DNA from: Phytohabitans sp036906915
Lineage (GTDB): Bacteria > Actinomycetota > Actinomycetes > Mycobacteriales > Micromonosporaceae
Assembly (NCBI RefSeq): GCF_036906915.1
Contig: NZ_JBAKHX010000013.1
Coordinates: forward strand, 71,363 to 135,362
DNA: 64,000 nucleotides
Direction: 5' to 3'
In this document: positions 16,793-25,164 of the stretch, in pieces
Layout of the letters: each line of letters begins with the position of its first letter
How positions within the stretch are numbered: the first letter of the stretch is position 1
Translations under genes and position numbers: made by a program
Notes under the pieces: model-generated
Told to the model about the DNA's origin: nothing
The model's input: only the letters and a program-made list of their open reading frames with translations
Databases searched by the model: none

Positions 16793-17964
16793 AGCATGCG
16801 CCGTTTCTTCAGGTACGCCAGGAGATCGTCGTACGTCCCGCCGTCGTTGGCGAACATGGCCACGTTGCGGGCGGCCGCGAACCAGGGCTCGGCGGACGGC
16901 GGCACGGACTTCGCGGCGTCGAGCAGATCCGTCATTCCGATCATGCGTACGTTGCCGGATCGTGCGGAGTCGAGCAGCGCCACCTCCGCCGCGGTCTCGC
17001 AGACGTGCGCCAGGTCCGCGCCGGAGAGGCCGTCGGTGGCCTTGACAAGCCTGCCCAGGTCGACGTTCTCGATCGGCCGGTCGCGCAGGTGGTACCGGAG
17101 GATCGCCTCGCGGGCCGGTGCGTCGGGTGGCAGCACGAGCACGGTGCGGTCCAGCCGGCCGGGCCGGCGCAGAGCGAGGTCCACGTCCCAGGGAGCGTTG
17201 GTGGCCGCGAGTACGAAGACGCCCTCGTTGGCCGCGGCGTCGACGCCGTCCAGTTCGGTCAGTAGCTGGTTCACCGTGTTTCGCATGCCGCTGCTCTGGG
17301 TGCGGCTCCGCTTGCCGCCGAGGGCGTCCAGCTCGTCGAGGAAGACCACGCATGGGGCCTGCCGGCGGGCGGTGGCGAAGATCTCATGCATGTTGCGCTC
17401 GGAGTTGCCGATCCACATGTCGAGCACGTCGTTGATGGACACGGAGAGGAAGCCTGCACCGAGCTCACCGGCGACCGCGCGTGCGATGAAGGTCTTGCCG
17501 CAGCCGGGCGGGCCGTAGAGCAGCAAGCCGCCGCGCAGGCTCTTGCCGTACAGCTTGCGCAGCTCCGGGTTGCGCATCGGTGCGAGGAAGGCCGCTTCCA
17601 GCCGTTCCTTGACCTGCTGCATGCCACCGACGTCCGCGAGGCGCACCGTGCCGGGCGCGTCGACGTCCCAGCCGACCGCCGTGCCCGGGTCGCCGCTGCC
17701 GTCGACGGTGAGCGGAGCCTCGACGAACCGGGGCGGTGCGGCGTCGGAGGCGCCCGCGGGCGCGCCCATGGCACGGGCCATCAACGCTCGCGCCTGCGCG
17801 TCACCCGGTTCGTGTTGCAGCGCGACGGCCACCTCCGCGACGGCCGCGTCGGGGCGGGCGGCGTCCAGCAGAAGCTCCGCGAGGTGCAGGCGCAGGGGCA
17901 CGTCCTCGGGTGCCGCGGCGACGGCCGAACGCAGGCTCTGGATCAGGCGCGACTCCTCCGGCAT
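16789..17964 (-). CDS. AAA+ ATPase of the CDC48/spastin type with N-terminal TPR
   Basis: A 391-residue ATPase. An N-terminal helical TPR-like segment (about 5-70) is followed by a linker and one classic AAA module. Walker A is GPPGCGKT (151-158), Walker B VVFLDELD (206-213), with the second region of homology ATNAPWDVDLALRRPGRLDR and a lid (GLSGADLAHVCE). One module suggests a hexameric remodelling ATPase. ATG 17964 starts the TPR segment. It is translationally coupled to the membrane TPR protein downstream, which is likely its adaptor. No protease domain is present. Confidence 0.85.
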   Translation of the reverse strand: MPEESRLIQSLRSAVAAAPEDVPLRLHLAELLLDAARPDAAVAEVAVALQHEPGDAQARALMARAMGAPAGASDAAPPRFVEAPLTVDGSGDPGTAVGWDVDAPGTVRLADVGGMQQVKERLEAAFLAPMRNPELRKLYGKSLRGGLLLYGPPGCGKTFIARAVAGELGAGFLSVSINDVLDMWIGNSERNMHEIFATARRQAPCVVFLDELDALGGKRSRTQSSGMRNTVNQLLTELDGVDAAANEGVFVLAATNAPWDVDLALRRPGRLDRTVLVLPPDAPAREAILRYHLRDRPIENVDLGRLVKATDGLSGADLAHVCETAAEVALLDSARSGNVRMIGMTDLLDAAKSVPPSAEPWFAAARNVAMFANDGGTYDDLLAYLKKRRML

Positions 17965-18147
17965 GGCACCGGACTTTACCCGGTGATCTTCAACCCCCTG
18001 ATCGAGCTGGCTAGAATGGCGGTGGCTGCCAGGAAGCCTCCGGTCCGCGGAAATGGGCTCAGCCCACCTGGTGTGTGCACCTCGTGTCACCATCGTTCTC
18101 CTTTCGGCCTGACCGAGCGGACATCAGGCAGACGAGAGGAGGCCGCT

Positions 18148-19683
18148 GTGCCAACCCTGGACATGCCCGACCGTCCGCACCTCGACAGCTTTCGCCGGCA
18201 GGCCCGTGCCCTGCAGCGGGCGGTTCGAGCCGGCGAGCCCGAGGCCCTGGCGCGGCTGGCGCGCCACCATCGCGGTGCGTCGCCCGACGACTCCGGCGCC
18301 ATCCAGCTCAGCGCGGCACAATTCGTCATCGCCCGCGAATACGGTTTCGGCAGCTGGCCCGGCCTCGCGCGATACCTGGAGACCGTGGCCGAACACGGCT
18401 GGCAGACCGGGCTTGGTGCGGCACCTGTGGACGACCCGGCGGGAGAGTTCTGCCGCCTCGCCTGCCTGACGTACAGCCGTGAGGACGGGCCGGTGCGCTG
18501 GGAGCAGGCCCGGCGACTGCTCGCCCAGCATCCCGACCTGACCAAGGCGAACATCTGGGCCGCCGCGGCGGCGGCCCGCCCGGACGACGTCAGCCGGCTG
18601 CTCGCCGAGCAGCCGCGGCGGGTAGCCGAACGCGGCGGCCCCCTGGGGTGGCGACCGCTGTACTACCTCGTCTACTCGCGGTTCGACACAGCCATACCGG
18701 CCGGCCCCGTGCTCGCGACCGCCCGGCGGCTGCTCGACGGCGGCGCCGATCCCAACGAGGGCTACCTGTTCGACGCCCTACCGTCGCCGTTCACGTTGCT
18801 GACCGGGGTGTTCGGCCACGGCGAGCTGGGCCCGCAGCGCCAGCCCCGCCATCCGCACTGGCGGGCGCTGGGCCGGCTGCTGCTCGACGCCGGCGCCGAC
18901 CCCAACGACGCCCAGACCCTCTACAACCGCATGTTCTCGTCCGACGACTCGCACCTGGAGCTGCTGTTCGAGTATGGGCTTGGCAGCGGCGACGGCGGCC
19001 CGTGGAAGGCACGGATCGCTGGGTTGGGCACGCCCGCGCAGCTGCTCCGCGTCCAGCTGCGCTGGGCGGTCGAGCATCATCAGCCAGCCCGGGTGCGGCT
19101 GCTGGTCGAGCACGGCGTCGACTTCCGCTCCCGGTTCGAGGGTGGCGGACCCGCGTGGAGCCCCGGCGACGGCAGGACGCCGGTCGAACTGGCCCACGTC
19201 AACGGCGACACCGAGATCGCTGACTACCTCGTAGCCCAGGGCGCCACACCACCGAGCCCCGACCCGGTGCGCGACCTGATCGCAGCGGCGTTCCGAGCCG
19301 ATCGATCCACAGTAGACCAGATCCGCGTCGCGCATCCCGACGCACTGGCCGAGGCTCGCCGCAGCCGTCCCGGGCTGATGGTGTGGGCCGCGACCCAGGC
19401 TTCCGCCGAGACGGTAACGCTGCTGGCGGAGCTCGGCTTCGACGTGAACGCCTACGGGCGCGGCGACGCCCCCGTCGAAGCGGCTTGGGAGACCGCGCTG
19501 CACCACAGCGCGGCAAACGGAAACGTCGAACTCACCCGCCGGCTGCTGGACCTGGGCGCCGACCCCGACCTTCGCGACGAGCGCTTCGACGGGACCCCGC
19601 TCGACTGGGCCAGGCACCTTCACCAGATGCCGACGGCCGCGCTGCTCGAACCCGTCACGGCGCCCCCACCGAACGCCGGATGA
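18148..19683 (+). CDS. Ankyrin repeat protein
   Basis: A 511-residue cytoplasmic protein with scattered ankyrin repeats: TARRLLDGGADPNEGYLFDA, LGRLLLDAGADPNDAQTL, VRLLVEHGVDFR, TPVELAHVNGDTEIADYLVA, LLAELGFDVNAYG and LTRRLLDLGADPDLRD. The first 100 residues (PTLDMPDRPHLDSFRRQARA, IAREYGFGSWPGLARYLE) form the helical N-terminal region common in actinobacterial ankyrin proteins. GTG 18148 has GAGAGGAGG upstream. A protein-binding role is inferred. No enzymatic domain is seen. Confidence 0.8.
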   Translation: MPTLDMPDRPHLDSFRRQARALQRAVRAGEPEALARLARHHRGASPDDSGAIQLSAAQFVIAREYGFGSWPGLARYLETVAEHGWQTGLGAAPVDDPAGEFCRLACLTYSREDGPVRWEQARRLLAQHPDLTKANIWAAAAAARPDDVSRLLAEQPRRVAERGGPLGWRPLYYLVYSRFDTAIPAGPVLATARRLLDGGADPNEGYLFDALPSPFTLLTGVFGHGELGPQRQPRHPHWRALGRLLLDAGADPNDAQTLYNRMFSSDDSHLELLFEYGLGSGDGGPWKARIAGLGTPAQLLRVQLRWAVEHHQPARVRLLVEHGVDFRSRFEGGGPAWSPGDGRTPVELAHVNGDTEIADYLVAQGATPPSPDPVRDLIAAAFRADRSTVDQIRVAHPDALAEARRSRPGLMVWAATQASAETVTLLAELGFDVNAYGRGDAPVEAAWETALHHSAANGNVELTRRLLDLGADPDLRDERFDGTPLDWARHLHQMPTAALLEPVTAPPPNAG

Positions 19684-19796
19684 GTCAGCCGCTTCAGCGC
19701 CCACTTCGGCGTGCCGCCCCGTGACGACCGCATGGGGGAGATGATCGGTGATGGCTTTGGACCGGTAAGGTGATCGGCCGACTGGGGAGGTCGATC

Positions 19797-20405
19797 ATGC
19801 CGGGCAGGGTGTTGAGGATTTCGGTGGCGTGCCTGATGGCGTTTGCCGTGGCGGGATGTGGCGCTGAGTCGGATGGCGCGGGCGGGTCGCCCGCCCAGTG
19901 GGTGTCGTCGGCGACGCCGGACGCGTCGGACACGCCGAAGGCGCCGGCGACGAGCGCGCCAGCCCGGCTCGTGAAGATCACCTCGGCCTGTGAGTTGCTG
20001 CCCGCCGGCGTGGTCGTCGACGTACTGGGCGGCTCGGCCGCCTCCAAGCTGACGGCCAAAGAGGACCCGGTGGAGCGCCTGGAGGAGGGCAGGATCCGGC
20101 ACGGCTGCACGTACGGCAAGGGTTCGCAGGAGCCATTCAGCCTCATCGTGTCGACCCGGCCGAACCGAGCCGCTGACGCGGCGGCGGCGGTGGAGGCGAT
20201 CGCCGAAGCGAGCGGCGTGAAGACGACCCCGATCGACGGTCTGGGCGCGGGTGGCGTCGGATACGTGACCGGAGGCGGCATCCGGGTGGTCGCCGTCGCG
20301 GTGACGTACGAGGACGAGCTTCGGATGGTCATCTTCAGCGGACCGAAGGTGGTGCCGCACGCCAAGCTCGTCGAGGTGGCCGAACGCGTCGTCGTCCAGG
20401 TCTGA
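19797..20405 (+). CDS. DUF3558-like lipoprotein
   Basis: A 202-residue lipoprotein. The signal MPGRVLRISVACLMAFAVAG is followed by lipidated Cys, a short Ser/Ala/Pro linker, and a domain starting KITSACELLPAGVVVDVLGG. A second Cys lies in GCTYG. CELL near the start and a mid-domain C.Y disulfide resemble DUF3558-type actinobacterial lipoproteins. ATG 19797 is preceded by GGGAGG. It is isolated, convergent with the SDR gene after 15 bases. Function unknown. Confidence 0.7.
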   Translation: MPGRVLRISVACLMAFAVAGCGAESDGAGGSPAQWVSSATPDASDTPKAPATSAPARLVKITSACELLPAGVVVDVLGGSAASKLTAKEDPVERLEEGRIRHGCTYGKGSQEPFSLIVSTRPNRAADAAAAVEAIAEASGVKTTPIDGLGAGGVGYVTGGGIRVVAVAVTYEDELRMVIFSGPKVVPHAKLVEVAERVVVQV

Positions 20406-20420
20406 GCCTCAGGCCAGTTG

Positions 20421-21287
20421 TCAGAGGATGGGCTTGCCGCCGGTTACCGGGATGATCGCGCCGGAGATGTAGCTGGCCTCGTCTGAGGCGAGCAGCACGA
20501 ACACCGGGGCGACCTCCTTGGGTTGGCCCGGGCGGCCCAGCGGCGTGTTCTTACCGAATTCGGCGACGTGTTCGGGAGGCATCGTCGACGGGATCAGTGG
20601 GGTCCAGATCGGGCCCGGCGCTACGGCGTTGACCCGGATGCCGCGCTCGCCGAGCAGTTGGGCCAGGCCGGCGGTGAAGTTGGCGATGGCACCCTTGGTG
20701 GTGGCGTACGGCAGCAGCGTCGGTTTCGGCGCGTCGTAGTTGATCGAGCTGGTGTTGATGATCGACGCGCCGTCGCTCAGATGCGGCAGGGCGGCACGCA
20801 CGATCCGGAACATCGCCGTGATGTTCACGTCGAAGGTGTGCTGCCACTCGTCGTCGTCGATTTCGTCGACGGTCTCGTGGGTCATCTGGTAGGCGGCGTT
20901 GTTGACCAGCACGTCTATCCCGCCAAACTCGGCGATGGCGCGGTCCACGACGGCCCGGCAGTGCCCCGGGTCGGCGAGGTCGCCGGGCAGTAGGACGGCC
21001 CGGCGACCGGCCTGCTCGACCAGCTTCGCGGTGTCCTTCGCGTCGTCGTGCTCGTTCAGGTAGGCGATCAGCACGTCGGCGCCTTCGCGCGCGAACGCGA
21101 TCGCGACCGCCCGGCCGATGCCGCTGTCACCGCCGGTGACGACGGTCTTCTTGCCATCCAGGCGTCCCGAACCTCGGTAGGTCTGCTCGCCGTGGTCGGG
21201 CTTGAGTCGCATCGCGTCGAGGGTGCCGGGTGGTTCCTGGGTGGGCTCGGATTTCTGCTGGTCGGACATGCTCGGCAACATTTCCAT
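20421..21287 (-). CDS. SDR family NAD(P)-dependent oxidoreductase (YghA-like)
   Basis: A 288-residue short-chain dehydrogenase. The cofactor loop is TGGDSGIGRAVA and the NAG-type motif is VNNAAYQM. The catalytic Ser is in INTSSINY and YATTK carries the Tyr and Lys. The C-terminus is SGAIIPVTGG. The long N-terminal arm rich in Gln, Pro and Asp is typical of YghA-type oxidoreductases linked to general stress. ATG 21287 is preceded by GGAG; ATG 21269 is an alternative. It is divergent from the MarR gene with a 43-base intergenic region holding a dyad, so MarR control is plausible. Confidence 0.88.
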   Translation of the reverse strand: MEMLPSMSDQQKSEPTQEPPGTLDAMRLKPDHGEQTYRGSGRLDGKKTVVTGGDSGIGRAVAIAFAREGADVLIAYLNEHDDAKDTAKLVEQAGRRAVLLPGDLADPGHCRAVVDRAIAEFGGIDVLVNNAAYQMTHETVDEIDDDEWQHTFDVNITAMFRIVRAALPHLSDGASIINTSSINYDAPKPTLLPYATTKGAIANFTAGLAQLLGERGIRVNAVAPGPIWTPLIPSTMPPEHVAEFGKNTPLGRPGQPKEVAPVFVLLASDEASYISGAIIPVTGGKPIL

Positions 21288-21320
21288 TGTCGCTCCGGTT
21301 AAACCCGCTGACGCCGGAAA

Positions 21321-21339
21321 TGTATGAGTCATGCATACA
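21321..21339. promoter_or_regulatory. Possible MarR operator between SDR and MarR genes
   Basis: TGTATG (21321-21326) and CATACA (21334-21339) form a perfect 6-bp dyad with a 7-base spacer. It lies in the divergent region and covers the ATG 21331 start. MarR proteins usually bind such short dyads and repress both flanking genes. Binding is inferred. Confidence 0.5.
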
Positions 21340-21831
21340 GGAAATATCGTGGCGGCCTGGGTCACCGCCGCGGCGGACCGGTTTCATGCCGTGGCCCGTT
21401 CGACAGGGCTTGAGCAGCGAGAGTTGAGCGCGCTCACCTTGATCGCCACGCACGAGGGCTGCTCGGTGGAGTGGTTGCGTGGCCGGATCGAGCTGAGCCA
21501 GTCAGGCACCGTACGGCTCATCGACCGGCTGGCCGGCCGGGGGATGGTCCGCCGCGGACCCTCGATCGGGCGTGGGGTTCCGCTCTACGCCACCGACGAT
21601 GGCCGGGCTGCCCTGCGGCGGTGGCACGAGGCTCGCGACGAGGCGGTCGCCGAGCTCCTGAACGGGCTGCCCGCCTCGCGGCGGGAGCTGGTGGTGCAGA
21701 GCCTGGCCGCCGCGTTGCTGGCCAGCACCCGGCGGCGCAGCGAGGCGGACGCCACCTGCCGGACCTGCTCCTGGGCGGCTTGCGGGAACGACTGCCCGGT
21801 CGACGGCAGCGTCGAGGCGTACGCGCCATGA
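21331..21831 (+). CDS. MarR family regulator with C-terminal Cys cluster
   Basis: A 166-residue MarR-type winged-helix protein. The recognition region is GCSVEWLRGRIELSQSGTV and the wing RRGPSIGRGVPLYATDDG. The C-terminus has a four-Cys motif, CRTCSWAACGNDCPVD (residues 142-157). It could bind metal or sense oxidants. ATG 21331 is one start. GTG 21349 has a better-spaced AGGAAA and would place the dyad in the promoter. The stop overlaps the MFS start (ATGA), forming a coupled regulator-transporter pair. Confidence 0.85.
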   Translation: MHTGNIVAAWVTAAADRFHAVARSTGLEQRELSALTLIATHEGCSVEWLRGRIELSQSGTVRLIDRLAGRGMVRRGPSIGRGVPLYATDDGRAALRRWHEARDEAVAELLNGLPASRRELVVQSLAAALLASTRRRSEADATCRTCSWAACGNDCPVDGSVEAYAP

Positions 21832-23039
21832 CCTGCCGGGCGGCGGTGCTTCGCACGCGCCAGCCACGCTCGCGCGTTCCCACACCGGTGCGGACGGCGG
21901 CTGCGGTCGCCCTGCTGGGCAACTCGTCGGATACGTTCGTACTGTTCCTGCTGCTCTGGGTGGCGCAGCCGCAGGGCTGGTCACCGGTCCAGACCGCGCT
22001 CGTGGTGTTGACGCTGCGGCTGCCGATCCTGATCTCGGGCGTGCTCATCGGCAGGTGTATCGACCGGTGGGGTGCCCGGCCGCTGATCCTGCTCGACACG
22101 GCCATGCGTGCGGGGCTGCTGCTGGTCCTGGCGGCTTCGGTCCGATCGGGCACCGTTCCCTTGGCGGCGGTACTCGTTCTGGGCGGGCTGGCGAGCCTGT
22201 CCTCACCCGCCACGTACGCCGGGGTCCGCTGGCTGGTGCCGCGGACCACGCCGCAGAACCAGCTTCCCCGGGCGAACGCGACGGTGGCGGTTGGTGACCA
22301 GATGCCGCTGCTGGTCGGCACCGCGTTGGTCGGGCCAGCCATGGCGCTGTCCGGCGTACGCGGCAGCCTGCTCGTGGCCGCCGCGATGGTCGTGGCCGCG
22401 TTCCTTCTCGCGCTGCGGCTGCCCACGCCCGCTCCCGGTGCCGCCGTGAGGTCCATTGCCCCGCGTTCCGGGCGCCCGCCGGCCTGGCCGGCGCGGGTCA
22501 CCGCGATCATCGCTCTGTCTACTGTGTACTACCTGGTCTACGGGCCGTTCGAGACCGCCAGTCCTGGCTTCGTCCGCGACCATCTGGGCGCCAGCGAGGG
22601 CACCTACAGCCTGCTCTGGGCCATGTTCGGCGCCGGTGCGCTGCTGTCGCTGTCGGTCGCGCCGGTACTGGCCCGGCACCGTCCCGGCCTCGTCAACGGC
22701 GGCGGTGCCCTCGTCTGGGGTCTGACGATGCTGCCCTTGGCCACAGTGGACTCCGCATTCGCGGCGGCCGTCATTTTCCTCGTTGGCGGTCTGCTCTGGG
22801 GCCCGTACACCACCATCGAGACCGGCGCGCTGCAGCGGTGGGTTCCACCGCAACGACACGGCACCGTCTTCGCCGTTCAGCGCAGCCTGCTGGCGACCGC
22901 TACGCCCGTCGGCGCCGCGTTCGGTGCCCTCGCCCTGCACACCTTCTCGCCCGGAACCGTGCTGGCCGTCAGCTCCGCCTGCTGCGCGGCCGCCGGAGCG
23001 GCCGCACTGCTGAATCCAGACCTACGCAGAGCGCGCTGA
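21828..23039 (+). CDS. MFS transporter
   Basis: A 403-residue major facilitator with about eleven to twelve hydrophobic helices and the loop-2/3 signature GRCIDRWGARPLILLDTAMR (motif A). The layout is that of small-molecule effluxers of the MMR/NreB type. It is translationally coupled to the MarR regulator, so inducible drug or metabolite export is inferred. Substrate unknown. Confidence 0.83.
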   Translation: MTCRAAVLRTRQPRSRVPTPVRTAAAVALLGNSSDTFVLFLLLWVAQPQGWSPVQTALVVLTLRLPILISGVLIGRCIDRWGARPLILLDTAMRAGLLLVLAASVRSGTVPLAAVLVLGGLASLSSPATYAGVRWLVPRTTPQNQLPRANATVAVGDQMPLLVGTALVGPAMALSGVRGSLLVAAAMVVAAFLLALRLPTPAPGAAVRSIAPRSGRPPAWPARVTAIIALSTVYYLVYGPFETASPGFVRDHLGASEGTYSLLWAMFGAGALLSLSVAPVLARHRPGLVNGGGALVWGLTMLPLATVDSAFAAAVIFLVGGLLWGPYTTIETGALQRWVPPQRHGTVFAVQRSLLATATPVGAAFGALALHTFSPGTVLAVSSACCAAAGAAALLNPDLRRAR

Positions 23040-23222
23040 CGACGGTCGACGGCTCGAAGCCGTGGAAGGCCAATCGTTGCTCCGCGGGGGCGGCTCTGGT
23101 TGTACTCGTGCATCCAGGCGACCAGCTGCCTGTTGGCGTCCGGATCTCCGAAGGCTGATGCGGGCACGAAGTCTCGAATGTCCTGGGGCCGTACGCGAGG
23201 GTCCATTCCGCGAGTGTGCGAC
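23040..23222 (-). pseudogene. Transposase (integrase-core) C-terminal remnant
   Basis: The reverse strand reads RRTLAEWTLAYGP near 23190-23225, and in another frame DPDANRQLVAWMHEYNQSRP followed by RGATIGLPRLRAV (about 23050-23140). This resembles the end of DDE integrase-core transposases (EW.Y.........L..W...YN..RPH.A..G..P). Two frames and lack of the DDE core mark it as a decayed scrap. It occupies the whole gap between the MFS and PP2C genes. Confidence 0.45.
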
Positions 23223-23253
23223 GCTGTCCGGACGGCTGGCACGACTGTCGGGG

Positions 23254-24018
23254 GTGGAGACGATCGACGGCACGACGCAGTTCGTGGCACGCGACGGCGC
23301 CAGGACGCTCACGTTCGCGGGCGGGACCGAAATCGGGCGGCGCTACCGCGCCAACTTCGACGTGCTCCACCTGGGCGACGATCCGGCGCTGGCCGTCGTG
23401 GCCGACGGCATGGGCGACAGCGAGGGCAGCGCGGTGGCCTCGCGTACCGCGGTCGATGTCTTCGTCGCCGCGGTGCGGGCCGCCGCCCCTGGGCCGTTCG
23501 GCCCGGCCGCCATACGCGGCGCGGTGGCCGCGGCGCAGCGACGCGTGCGGGCCGAGGGCGCGCGGCTCGATTCCCTTACCGGCTGCACGCTGACCGCGCT
23601 CGTGCCCGACCAAGAGGGCGATGCCTGGATCGCTCAGATCGGCGACTCCCGCGCCTACCGGCTCCGTGACGGCCTGCTGGAGCTGTTGACCGTCGACCAC
23701 ACGGCCGCCTGGCTGGGCACCCTGTACGGCTCGTACCCCGCCGACTCACCGCAGGCCGCCGCCGCGCGCTACATGCTGCATCGCTACATGGGCCATCCGG
23801 ACTCGCCGGAACCCGACGTGCTCAACGTGACGCTCCGGCCCGGTGACGTGTATTGCCTGTGCACGGACGGTGTCGCCGAGCAGGTGTCGTACGAGCGGCT
23901 CGGACAGGTGCTGAGCTCCGGTGACCATCCACGCGAGATGGTCACCGCCCTGCTGGCCGACACCCTCGACGCCGGTGGCCGCGACAACGCCACCCTCGCC
24001 GTCACGCTGGTCGCCTGA
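23254..24018 (+). CDS. PP2C-type protein phosphatase
   Basis: A 254-residue phosphatase of the PPM/PP2C family. It has VVADGMGDSEGS (metal-binding Asp, DGMG motif), ALVPDQEGDAWIAQIGDSRA, the LLTVDHT strand, CLCTDGVAEQV (second metal Asp) and GRDNATLAV at the end. It probably reverses PknB-type Ser/Thr phosphorylation in the cytoplasm; two such kinases lie 8-12 kb upstream. GTG 23254 follows GGGG and starts close to the catalytic domain. The frame is open further upstream into transposase debris, so the N-terminus could be altered. Confidence 0.85.
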   Translation: METIDGTTQFVARDGARTLTFAGGTEIGRRYRANFDVLHLGDDPALAVVADGMGDSEGSAVASRTAVDVFVAAVRAAAPGPFGPAAIRGAVAAAQRRVRAEGARLDSLTGCTLTALVPDQEGDAWIAQIGDSRAYRLRDGLLELLTVDHTAAWLGTLYGSYPADSPQAAAARYMLHRYMGHPDSPEPDVLNVTLRPGDVYCLCTDGVAEQVSYERLGQVLSSGDHPREMVTALLADTLDAGGRDNATLAVTLVA

Positions 24019-24113
24019 CCTGGGCCTGAAGCCCGCTGGCGAACCGACGCAACCAACCGCGCCGTGCGTCACGTCAAGACAATGACCGTTCGAGCCTTTA
24101 GGTGGAAGTGCTG

Positions 24114-25064
24114 ATGTCGCTGAGTTTGTCAACCCCATGGCAGCAGGTGATCTCCGATGAAGCGTGGGATCGAAGGCTGTTCACCCACGGTGGTCATTTC
24201 CTGCAGAGTAGCCATTGGGCCGCATTCCAACGGCTGAACGGTCGGGAGGTGTACTTCGGCAGCGGCGACGACTGGCAGTGCATGGCCGTGGTGGAACGAG
24301 CCGGCGAGAACGCCCGGCTGTACTGTCCCTACGGCCCGGTCGCGGTCACGGCGGAAGGCCTTGCCGAGGCGGTGCGCGCCCTGCTCGCGTTGGGGCGCCA
24401 GGAGGGGGCGGGCTTCATCCGGTCGGAACCGTACGCCCCGGTCACCCGCGACGACCTGCTCGCCCTCGGGCACCAGCCGGCGCGGCGGAACATGCAGCCC
24501 GCCCTGACATGGGTGCAGGACCTGCGAAAGACCCGCGACGAACTCATCGGCGAGTTCGCCGCGAACATCCGTAACCGCTACCGCAACGCGTACAAGAAGG
24601 ACCTTGCGGTCGCGGCGAGCACCGACCCGGCCGACGTGGCGATCCTGCTCGACATGATTCACGATGTGGCCAGCAACACCGGCATGCAGCCACACGACGA
24701 CGACTACTACCGCAAGCAGGCGACCGCGCTGATGGAGCGCGACGCGGCCACCATCTACGTCGCGCGGCATCGCGACCGGCCGGTCGCCGCCTCCATCGTC
24801 TACGACAGCCCGACCACGCGGTACTACGCGCACAGCGGCAGCCTGCTGGAGGCCCGCAACCTGCACTCGGGCACCGTCATGCTCGCCACGATGGTTCTCG
24901 ACGCCCAGGCGCGCGGCCAGACGACGTTCGACTTCGTGGGTGCGGCTCCGGCCGATGAGCCCGACCACCCGTGGGCCGGCTTCACACAGTTCAAGCAGTC
25001 ATTCGGCGGGGAGTACAGGGCGTACCTGGGCACCTGGGAGATGCCGTGCACGGACGGTGACTGA
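24114..25064 (+). CDS. FemAB-like peptidoglycan aminoacyltransferase
   Basis: A 316-residue protein of the FemX/FemA/B (MprF-like GNAT tandem) family. It has HFLQSSHWAAFQRLNGREVY near the start and LYCPYGPVAV. The hallmark LIGEFAANIRNRYRNAYKKD is close to the PK.RN.I.KA pattern. Further on are HSGSLLEARNL, FDFVGAAP and GFTQFKQSFGGEYRAYLG. Such enzymes add amino acids from aminoacyl-tRNA to the stem-peptide bridge of lipid II. ATG 24114 has AGGTGG eight bases upstream. It precedes a MurE-like ligase gene by 100 bases on the same strand, which supports a joint cell-wall role. Confidence 0.85.
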   Translation: MSLSLSTPWQQVISDEAWDRRLFTHGGHFLQSSHWAAFQRLNGREVYFGSGDDWQCMAVVERAGENARLYCPYGPVAVTAEGLAEAVRALLALGRQEGAGFIRSEPYAPVTRDDLLALGHQPARRNMQPALTWVQDLRKTRDELIGEFAANIRNRYRNAYKKDLAVAASTDPADVAILLDMIHDVASNTGMQPHDDDYYRKQATALMERDAATIYVARHRDRPVAASIVYDSPTTRYYAHSGSLLEARNLHSGTVMLATMVLDAQARGQTTFDFVGAAPADEPDHPWAGFTQFKQSFGGEYRAYLGTWEMPCTDGD

Positions 25065-25164
25065 TCAGTGTTGGCTGTGTACTTACCGGAAGCCACCTGT
25101 GAAATTCCTATGTAATTTGCCGCAAGGGATGTACCGCGCAGGGGGGTTCAAACGTCTGTAGGGC

